The notes under the pieces are model-generated. The model had not been told where the DNA came from. It did no database searches and worked only from the letters and a program-made list of their open reading frames with translations. The translations under genes and the position numbers were made by a program. A stretch of DNA of 64,000 nucleotides from Aquipluma nitroreducens (GTDB lineage: Bacteria; Bacteroidota; Bacteroidia; Bacteroidales; Prolixibacteraceae): the NCBI RefSeq assembly GCF_009689585.1, contig NZ_AP018694.1:2495001-2559000 (forward strand), read 5' to 3'. Shown in pieces: positions 57,830-64,000 of this stretch. Within the stretch, counting starts at the first letter, position 1, and each line of letters starts with the position of its first letter.

Positions 57830-57983
57830 TCCTTTAGTTATAAGTTAGTTATGCGTTTGGCAATTGATTTATATTCAATCCGTGTAAATGTAAATGATTC
57901 TTTTAATCAATTTACATCCAACAAAAAGATTCTTTTCAAAGTATAAAAAAACGATCTTAAATCGATCATTTTCAATAAAGGAA

Positions 57984-59345
57984 TTATCTGACAACGATCG
58001 TCTTCACATTCACAAATTCGCGGATGCCAACCATCGATAACTCACGGCCATAACCGCTTTCCTTTATTCCACCAAACGGTAACCGGGGATCGGATTTTAC
58101 AAAGTCGTTTACAAACACACAACCTGCTTCAAGACCTTTTTCGGCTAACGATTTACCCTTTTCAATGTCGGAAGTAAATACGCCTGCTCCCAAACCAAAA
58201 ACGGTGTCATTGGCAATCCAGATGGCTTCTTCATCGGCTTTAAACCTGAACAAAACCGCGACAGGACCAAACAATTCTTCGTGATAAGCAGGCATTCCGG
58301 GAACTACATTTTCTAAAACAGTGGGTGGATAAAACGGAGCATTTTCTTCAGGAACATTTCCGCCAAGCAAAACTGTTGCGCCCAACTGACGGCTTTTCTC
58401 CACTTGCTGGTGAAGTTCGTCGCGCAAATCAGCACGTGCCAACGGACCAATCGAGATTTGTGCATCAAGCGGATCACCAAATTTAGCCTCGCTCATTAAC
58501 CGCACAAATTCAGTTCTGAACTGATTGTAGACTGCGTCAGCGATGATAAATCGTTTGGCCCCAATGCAGCTTTGTCCGGCATTGAGCAAACGGCTCGTAA
58601 CACACAAACGGGCAGCAGTTTCAATGTCAGCATCTTCCAAAATAAGGTACGGGTCGCTCCCACCCAATTCGAGCACCGATTTTTTCAGAGCATAACCAGC
58701 TATGGAAGCCACCGATCGTCCGGCAGGAGTGCTTCCGGTAAGCGTCACTGCCTTAATCAGCGGATTTTCAATGACTGCTTTTACTTCTTTTGAGCCAATG
58801 ATAAGCGCCCGGAAAACATTCTCCGGGAAACCTGCCTCGCTAACCAATTGCTCGATGGCCAAGGCGCAACCGGAAACGTTGGAAGCATGTTTCAAAACTC
58901 CGGTATTACCCGCCATCAGCGCCGGGGCCAAAAAACGGAATACCTGCCAGAATGGGAAATTCCATGGCATCACTGCCAGAACTGTTCCAATCGGTTGATA
59001 TGAAATGTACGATTCGGTTGCTTCAGTTTTGATGAGTTCATTTTTCAGGAACGACTCGGCATTTTCGGCATAATAGCCACAAACTGAAGCGCATTTTTCG
59101 ATCTCGCCAATGGCTTCGCGTTTCACTTTTCCCATTTCCGAAACGATAATTCCGGCCAATTCTTCTTTCTGCACAAGCAATCTGGCCTGAAGGTTTTTCA
59201 TGCACATGGCACGCTGCTCAAAGCTTGTCTGTTTCCAAGAATGAAATGCCTGATCAACGTTAACAATGATTTTCTCAACTTCTTCAGGAGCGTACTCGCG
59301 ATATTCCTGAATGACTTGTCCGGTAAATGGATTGATGGATTGCAT
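57984..59345 (-). CDS. NAD(P)-dependent aldehyde dehydrogenase (succinate-semialdehyde type)
   Basis: This 453-residue enzyme has the ALDH fold with PWNFPFWQVFRFLAPALMAGN near residue 127, the glutamate motif VLELGGSDPYLIL and the catalytic Cys in NAGQSCIGAKRF. Length and the FVNDFVKSDPRLPFGGIKESGYGRE end fit GabD/Sad-type succinate-semialdehyde dehydrogenases. No GABA or glutamate genes adjoin it, so the natural aldehyde is open. A TAnnTTTG box precedes it. Confidence 0.92.
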   Translation of the reverse strand: MQSINPFTGQVIQEYREYAPEEVEKIIVNVDQAFHSWKQTSFEQRAMCMKNLQARLLVQKEELAGIIVSEMGKVKREAIGEIEKCASVCGYYAENAESFLKNELIKTEATESYISYQPIGTVLAVMPWNFPFWQVFRFLAPALMAGNTGVLKHASNVSGCALAIEQLVSEAGFPENVFRALIIGSKEVKAVIENPLIKAVTLTGSTPAGRSVASIAGYALKKSVLELGGSDPYLILEDADIETAARLCVTSRLLNAGQSCIGAKRFIIADAVYNQFRTEFVRLMSEAKFGDPLDAQISIGPLARADLRDELHQQVEKSRQLGATVLLGGNVPEENAPFYPPTVLENVVPGMPAYHEELFGPVAVLFRFKADEEAIWIANDTVFGLGAGVFTSDIEKGKSLAEKGLEAGCVFVNDFVKSDPRLPFGGIKESGYGRELSMVGIREFVNVKTIVVR

Positions 59346-59361
59346 GGCATTTTGTTTGAAT

Positions 59362-59369
59362 CAAAAATA
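59362..59369 (-). promoter_or_regulatory. -7 promoter box of the aldehyde dehydrogenase gene
   Basis: TATTTTTG on the minus strand fits TAnnTTTG and lies 16 bases before the ATG. Confidence 0.5.
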
Positions 59370-59521
59370 GCTATTTATAAGCTGAAGAAAAAATTGTAGC
59401 TCTCCCACCCTGCTGACATACTGTTGTCACTCGCCCTTGTTTCCTTTGTTCCATGAAAACAATTAAACATTTTTCAGCACATTTTTTAATCGTAATTTTA
59501 TTCACTTAAAACACATTTGCC

Positions 59522-59974
59522 ATGGAAAAGAAAACCGTACAAAAAACGACTGTACTTTGCATCAGCATCGACACCACGTTGAAAACAATGATTGCCGACA
59601 CCGGAAATCTACCTAATGAACTGGTTGAAAAAGCCCTTGAACTTCAGCTCGAAATTTCAGGTCCGCAAATCTGGGTTTACGACGCAACAGATGGAAGTCC
59701 CGCCACGCCCTTTGAATTAACCATTGCCCTTCCGGTAAATAATCCGAAAGGAGATCCAGGTAAATTTAGGTTTGCCGAATTTCCTGAATTTAACTGTATC
59801 AGCGAAATCCACAACGGACCCTGGGACAAACTGGGAGAAACCTACCAGAAACTGATGCCTTCTGTTTTGCAGCCAGGCCAATCCTGTAGGGTTATTTGCC
59901 GTGAAGTTTATCACATCTGCGATTTTGAAAATCAGGAAAACTGTGTAACCGAAATTCAAGTTGAAGTTCAATGA
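59522..59974 (+). CDS. GyrI-like small-molecule-binding domain protein
   Basis: This 150-residue protein resembles the GyrI-like/AraC effector-binding fold: IWVYDATDGSPATPFELTIALPV in the middle and HNGPWDKLGETYQKLMP followed by CREVYHI near the end, including the conserved HxGPWDKL-type turn. There is no DNA-binding domain, so it is a free-standing ligand-binding protein. Its stop overlaps the start of the next gene (ATGA), so the two are translated together. Confidence 0.75.
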   Translation: MEKKTVQKTTVLCISIDTTLKTMIADTGNLPNELVEKALELQLEISGPQIWVYDATDGSPATPFELTIALPVNNPKGDPGKFRFAEFPEFNCISEIHNGPWDKLGETYQKLMPSVLQPGQSCRVICREVYHICDFENQENCVTEIQVEVQ

Positions 59975-60321
59975 TTCAGGAAGTAAAAAACGATCCGCAG
60001 TTAATTGCATACTGCGGATTATATTGCGGTGCATGCCGCAAATATATTTCAGGGAAATGCCCAAGTTGTAAACAAATTCAGGGGAAACACTGGTGCAAAA
60101 TCCGTACCTGCAACATTAATCAACAGTTTAGCTCGTGTGCCGATTGTGCGCTCGAAACGCCTAATGCCTGCAAGAAATTCAATAACCCAATTTCGAAGGT
60201 ATTCGCATTTATTTTTGGTTCGAACCGCGAAAAGTGCATCCTGACCATCCGTGAAAACGGTGCAGTCTGGTATGCAACGCATATGGCAGAAACCGGGCAG
60301 CAGTCGCTGAAAGGAAAGTAG
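59971..60321 (+). CDS. cysteine-rich DUF3795-like protein
   Basis: This 116-residue protein has 11 cysteines, ten of them in residues 15-67 (YCGLYCGACRKY; CPSC at 30-33; C42, C47; CADC at 56-59; C67). This is the DUF3795 pattern, a probable zinc or iron-sulfur binding module of unknown role. The last 40 residues lack motifs. It overlaps the GyrI-like gene by 4 bases. Confidence 0.8.
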   Translation: MIQEVKNDPQLIAYCGLYCGACRKYISGKCPSCKQIQGKHWCKIRTCNINQQFSSCADCALETPNACKKFNNPISKVFAFIFGSNREKCILTIRENGAVWYATHMAETGQQSLKGK

Positions 60322-60339
60322 AAGGTGTAGTGAATATTG

Positions 60340-60435
60340 TTGCGAGTTACGAGATGCAAGTTACGGGTTAAGTCAACTCGAAACTCGGATCTCGCAACAC
60401 GTAACGTTTTTCTGCTAACTGAGACTGATCACCGT
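60340..60435. repeat. intergenic repeat block A, copy 2
   Basis: TTGTTGCGAGTTACGAGATGC at the left and CTAACTGAGACTGATCAC at the right match the borders of the block at 25300-25420. The centre is made of GTTACG and CTCGCAAC-type short repeats in both orientations, so it can fold. Confidence 0.55.
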
Positions 60436-60459
60436 AAACTTTTCCTTTAATTTGGCAAC

Positions 60460-61410
60460 ATGAACCACATTGAACGACTGAATGCCATTTTGATCCACCT
60501 CCAAAGCAAACGAATTGTAAAAGCTTCGGAAATTGCCGAACGCTTCGAGATCAGCTTGCGCACGGTTTATCGCGACATCCGGGCTTTAGAAGAATCTGGC
60601 GTTCCGATTGGCGCAGAAGCTGGTGTGGGTTATTTCCTGATGGAGAATTATAAACTTCCCCCAGTGATGTTTACTAAAGAAGAGGCTTCGGCATTGTTGT
60701 TTGGCGAAAAACTGGTCGAAAAAATGTCGGATGATGGAATGAAGACTGAGTTTTGCTCTGCCTTGTTCAAGATAAAAGCCATCCTGAATCCGGAAGAAAA
60801 AGACCGGCTCGAAAAATTGTACAGCCAAATATCGGTACTCGATTATACCTCATCGAATGTGAATTTTAACCGCCTTTTTCTGGGTGAAATTCAGCAGGCA
60901 ATGGTCTCGAAACAGGTTCTGGAAATTGATTATCAGGCCGGATATGGAGCTCCCGCGACCAAACGGGTGATTGAACCAATCGGACTTTGTAATTACAGTC
61001 GTCGGTGGCATTTATTTGCCTGGTGCCGTTTGCGCAGCGAATACCGCGATTTCAGGCTCGACCGAATTCAGGATTTGAGGATAAGCCAGGAAAATTTCAA
61101 AGGGAAGCAGCACATTTCGATGGACGAATTTATCAGGCAACTCAATGTGATTAGCGATAAAGCCAATATTTCGCTTATCCTGAAAACTGACCGGATAAAA
61201 CTGATTAACGAATCGAAATATTGGTATGGATTTACAGAAGAAGAAAAGATTGACGATCAAACCAGTCGCCTTCGCTTTTCAAATAACGAACTTCGTGGTT
61301 TTGCCACGTGGATAATCTCCTCAGGTTCGTATGCCAAAGTTGAAGAACCTGAAGAACTTAAACAAATTGTGGATCAATACATTTCAGGAATAATAGAGAA
61401 TTACCAATAA
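60460..61410 (+). CDS. YafY-type HTH/WYL-domain transcriptional regulator
   Basis: This 316-residue regulator has an N-terminal winged helix (about 1-58: RIVKASEIAERFEISLRTVYRDIRALEE) and a C-terminal WYL domain (about 140-215: QVLEIDYQAGYGAPATKRVIEPIGL, WHLFAWCRL, YRDFRLDRI), then a C-terminal extension (WCX-like). WYL proteins sense ligands or nucleic acids; the target here is unknown. The upstream GyrI-like/DUF3795 genes are on the same strand. Confidence 0.92.
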   Translation: MNHIERLNAILIHLQSKRIVKASEIAERFEISLRTVYRDIRALEESGVPIGAEAGVGYFLMENYKLPPVMFTKEEASALLFGEKLVEKMSDDGMKTEFCSALFKIKAILNPEEKDRLEKLYSQISVLDYTSSNVNFNRLFLGEIQQAMVSKQVLEIDYQAGYGAPATKRVIEPIGLCNYSRRWHLFAWCRLRSEYRDFRLDRIQDLRISQENFKGKQHISMDEFIRQLNVISDKANISLILKTDRIKLINESKYWYGFTEEEKIDDQTSRLRFSNNELRGFATWIISSGSYAKVEEPEELKQIVDQYISGIIENYQ

Positions 61411-61446
61411 AAAAGGGGAACAACAGATAAACTGCGGTTCCCCTTG
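61411..61446 (-). terminator. terminator of the Gfo/Idh/MocA operon
   Basis: AAGGGGAAC (61413-61421) pairs with GTTCCCCTT (61437-61445). The T run follows on the minus strand, so it mainly stops the operon read from the right; it sits between convergent genes. Confidence 0.8.
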
Positions 61447-61470
61447 AAAAAAAGACTCAAAAAGACTATG

Positions 61471-62838
61471 TTATATGATTTCTGGCATCAAATAAGGTGC
61501 ACGATAATCGCGTGATAGCATGGCGTTGGCATCTTCAATATCGTTGCCAATAAAACGTTCGGCTACCGGATCAAACTCCAGTTGTTTACCCAAACGATAA
61601 GAAATATTTCCGAGGTGGGCCAATGAAGAAGACAGAGCTCCGGTTTGAACCGGACCATTCTGAATACTCATATCGCGGGCACGAATGGCATCGAACCAGT
61701 TCTGGAAATGTAAATCCAGTTCGCCTTTTTCGGAGCGGCTCGGACCTTTTTCGCGTTTTTCGCCCAGATAAGTTTCGTACGTATCGTAACCTTTCACTAC
61801 CAAATAACCTTTGTCTCCGTAGAAAATGTTGCCAACTCCAGCACCATCTTCAAGGTTAGTACACCAGTTTCGAACTTCAAATTGAATGATTTTCTTTTCT
61901 TTCGGATAATGGTAAATGGAAGTTTGTATTTCAGGAACTTCTTTGCAGTCGTCCCAAAGGAACTTGCCACCCATCGAAGTTATACGCTCAGGTAACGAGT
62001 TTACACCCAATCCCCACATGCAAAGGTCGGTTTCGTGGATTCCCTGGTTGCCCACATCGCCGTTGCCATAATTCCAATGCCAGTGCCAGTTGTAGTGAAC
62101 CAGGTTTTTGGTAAACGGGCGCATTGGAGCTGGTCCGCACCACAAATCGTAATCGACCCCTGCCGGAATTTGGGAAATACCTTTGTTACCAATGTCGGGA
62201 CGCCAGCGATATACCAACCCGCGCGACATGTAAACGCGACCAATCAGCCCTTCTTCAAGATGTTTAACTGCTTCGCGAATCGCAACCGAGCTTCTGAGTT
62301 GAACTCCGTGTTGTACAATGCGATTGTATTTGTAAGCAGCTTCAATGATTTTTCTTCCTTCTGAAATATTGTGTGTTGCCGGTTTCTCAACGTAAACATC
62401 TTTTCCGGCCTGACATGCCCAAACTGTTTGAAGTGCATGCCAGTGATTTGGTGTTGCCAATGTTATCGCATCAATTGTTTTATCGTCAAAAACCTTACGG
62501 AAATCTTGTTCGATGGCAATTTTTCGCCCGTATTTCTTTTCGAATTCAGCAGCACGCTCCTGAAGAATATTCAGATCCGGATCGCTCAAGCAAACCAATT
62601 CAACATTGGCTTTTTCGGCTAATCCCATAATGACTTCGATATGTGTTTTACCTCTGCCGTTAATTCCCAGCACTGCAACACGAAGTCGGTCGTTGGCGCC
62701 TTTTGCTCCGGCAGGAATAATTACTGGTTTTTTAACCGATTCACTTGCAAATGCAGCAGGAGTTACCGCAGCCAGAACAGCACCGGTTGCAGCAGTTCTC
62801 AAAAAATTCCTTCTTGAGTTTTTTTCTTCTTTTTCCAT
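61471..62838 (-). CDS. Tat-exported Gfo/Idh/MocA-family oxidoreductase
   Basis: This 455-residue protein starts with a twin-arginine signal (SRRNFLRTAATGAVLAAV, about residues 8-25). A Rossmann NAD(P)-binding domain follows (LRVAVLGINGRGKTH near 50; ITLATPNHWHALQ; DVYVEKPATHN with the conserved Lys in EKP) and the C-terminal alpha/beta domain ends PYLMPEII. The Tat signal means it folds with its cofactor before export to the periplasm. Relatives oxidise sugars at C3. It is coupled to the DUF6807 gene upstream (21-base gap). Confidence 0.93.
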   Translation of the reverse strand: MEKEEKNSRRNFLRTAATGAVLAAVTPAAFASESVKKPVIIPAGAKGANDRLRVAVLGINGRGKTHIEVIMGLAEKANVELVCLSDPDLNILQERAAEFEKKYGRKIAIEQDFRKVFDDKTIDAITLATPNHWHALQTVWACQAGKDVYVEKPATHNISEGRKIIEAAYKYNRIVQHGVQLRSSVAIREAVKHLEEGLIGRVYMSRGLVYRWRPDIGNKGISQIPAGVDYDLWCGPAPMRPFTKNLVHYNWHWHWNYGNGDVGNQGIHETDLCMWGLGVNSLPERITSMGGKFLWDDCKEVPEIQTSIYHYPKEKKIIQFEVRNWCTNLEDGAGVGNIFYGDKGYLVVKGYDTYETYLGEKREKGPSRSEKGELDLHFQNWFDAIRARDMSIQNGPVQTGALSSSLAHLGNISYRLGKQLEFDPVAERFIGNDIEDANAMLSRDYRAPYLMPEII

Positions 62839-62859
62839 TGGTAATAGCGTTTATGTTGG

Positions 62860-63879
62860 TTATTTAAAATTCTTAGAAAGGTTATTCAATGTAGCATCAG
62901 TCAGGTCACCACCAATTACAATTTTGTGTTTAAAGGTGATGGTCTCTCCCGGTTTCAGTACAATTTTTACTTCGGCTGCATTTTTATCGAAAATACGACC
63001 ACCCAGATTATTGGTTGCAAACAAGCCGTAACCACGGGCATGCGACCAAGCCGGATAGTTGGGATTGGCTTTATTGTCAAGAATAGCCACCGTCATGACT
63101 TCGCCGTCTTTAACTCCACGAAGGGCTACCCAAGGACTCCGCTTGCTCCAAACATCACCACCTTTAACTCCTTCGGCATTACGGTACACTCCATTGACTC
63201 CGTTATTATTCATAACCGGAACTTCAGTTTCAATACCATTGGCATCGAGAAATTTTTCGGGTTTTGTTGATGGCTCTTCAAACGTGCGGTCAAGACGCAA
63301 ACCAATAAGTCCTTCCTTGTTTTCGTTAAAAGTAACAGTTTGTTTAGCTGTTAATTTGGTTATCCGTTCGATGGTACGGGTACTTCCGTCGCCCTCAAAA
63401 ATATAAGTTGCTTCCTCATTTAAAAGTACATTGCCTTTCACATCAACCCAATCAGCATTGGTAACCAGCGTTCCCTTTGCCGGGTTTTCGCTAAGAATTT
63501 TCCTGAATTTAATGGTTCCGTATTTCGGCTTATCTTCGGCTTTAATGGCATACGAATTGTTCCAGAAATCGAGTCCGTTTACATCGCCAAAATTAAACCA
63601 GAGACCAACATGGTGAGGATGGTCGGTCCGTTCAAATGGCCTTGGATTTAATGGGAAACCTCGGGTAATAAATTTTCCGGAGGCACTCATAATTGGGTAA
63701 AGCGATTGCTTCTCCATGTTATCCGGATAAATGTAGGCTGTGAAAAGTTTCCCACTTAGGTAAACTTCCACTTTTTTACCACTCTCGTCGTTCTTAAATT
63801 CAACTTTCTCCTTTTTCGCCGCCTGGGTAATTGTAACAGCCAATAACAGTACAATGGCTGTAATGCAAAATGTCTTCAT
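62860..63879 (-). CDS. secreted DUF6807 (PmoA-like) protein
   Basis: This 339-residue protein has a signal peptide (about 1-20, ending TQAAKK). The beta-rich domain shows PRPFERTDHPHHVGLWFNFGDVNG and VGLR-type GLIGLRLDRTFEEP and WVALRGVKDGEVMTVAIL, the DUF6807 pattern (annotated in databases as PmoA-like, though not a methane monooxygenase). Such proteins commonly accompany Gfo/Idh/MocA oxidoreductases in Bacteroidota and are thought to act on sugars. It is the first gene of the pair. Confidence 0.85.
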   Translation of the reverse strand: MKTFCITAIVLLLAVTITQAAKKEKVEFKNDESGKKVEVYLSGKLFTAYIYPDNMEKQSLYPIMSASGKFITRGFPLNPRPFERTDHPHHVGLWFNFGDVNGLDFWNNSYAIKAEDKPKYGTIKFRKILSENPAKGTLVTNADWVDVKGNVLLNEEATYIFEGDGSTRTIERITKLTAKQTVTFNENKEGLIGLRLDRTFEEPSTKPEKFLDANGIETEVPVMNNNGVNGVYRNAEGVKGGDVWSKRSPWVALRGVKDGEVMTVAILDNKANPNYPAWSHARGYGLFATNNLGGRIFDKNAAEVKIVLKPGETITFKHKIVIGGDLTDATLNNLSKNFK

Positions 63880-64000
63880 TCGTTTATAAGTATTAGTTAA
63901 AATCTATTTTGACTCAATGTAAGGACGGATTTATAAAATTAGAAAAAATTTAAACTTTATTGCGTAATATTGGCGTAAAGAAAAGAATTAACGGTACTCA

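Noticed and set aside
57949-57972. Possible terminator after the aldehyde dehydrogenase gene
   Set aside because: Only about 4 consistent base pairs (CGAT/ATCG) precede the T run; too weak to list.
59971-60321. DUF3795-like protein as a c-type cytochrome
   Set aside because: It has CxxC pairs but no CxxCH, and no signal peptide, so heme c attachment is not supported.

Overview
The window comes from a Bacteroidota chromosome, most like the Marinilabiliales/Prolixibacteraceae side of the phylum (the family placement is inference). Signs are SusC/SusD pairs, a type IX secretion (T9SS) C-terminal domain, a Bacteroides-type ECF sigma/FecR pair, a bactofilin at the head of the ATP synthase operon, and the Bacteroidota -7 promoter box TAnnTTTG upstream of many genes in place of Shine-Dalgarno-rich leaders. 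No tRNA, rRNA, CRISPR array, insertion sequence or phage gene was seen.

Positions 1-23,800 are mostly core genome. There is a partial small membrane protein at the left edge; the ATP synthase operon (bactofilin, AtpZ-like, a small membrane protein, atpB-E-F-H-A-G; atpD and atpC are not here); fabH with a MaoC hydratase; a YceD-like gene with rpmF; an orphan histidine kinase; dxs; an OmpA-like lipoprotein; a PHP phosphatase with a DUF1080 protein; a BtpA-like protein; frr; pyrH; an acyl-carrier-like protein lacking the carrier serine; a GNAT; a cyclophilin lipoprotein; pheS; a secreted GH130 protein; and a DUF2007-USP-USP fusion.

Positions 23,900-45,400 are a complete alpha-glucan (starch/maltodextrin) utilisation locus. 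One arm (minus strand) encodes an MFS sugar transporter, beta-phosphoglucomutase, a GH65 maltose phosphorylase and two GH13 enzymes. The other arm (plus strand) encodes SusC, SusD, SusE-like and SusF-like lipoproteins, a large GH13 amylase exported by T9SS, and an unrecognised secreted protein. A LacI-type regulator sits between the arms, and a near-identical palindromic operator candidate lies on each side of it. Proposed flow: surface amylase cuts polymer, SusCD imports oligosaccharides, periplasmic GH13 enzymes trim them, the MFS carrier imports maltose, and GH65 plus PgmB convert it phosphorolytically to glucose and glucose-6-phosphate.

Positions 45,400-54,400 hold a second, ECF sigma/FecR-controlled SusC/SusD pair with no glycoside hydrolase beside it. 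Its susD is interrupted by one in-frame TAA. An amidohydrolase lipoprotein follows after a strong terminator. Positions 54,500-64,000 carry a TolB/PD40-type lipoprotein with a CxxCH motif paired with a DUF6057-type membrane protein, an aldehyde dehydrogenase, a GyrI-like/DUF3795 pair, a WYL regulator, and a Tat-exported Gfo/Idh/MocA oxidoreductase with a DUF6807 (PmoA-like) protein. Intergenic spaces from 22.5 to 30 kb and at 60.3 kb hold short palindromes and recurring sequence blocks that look like dispersed Bacteroidota intergenic repeats.
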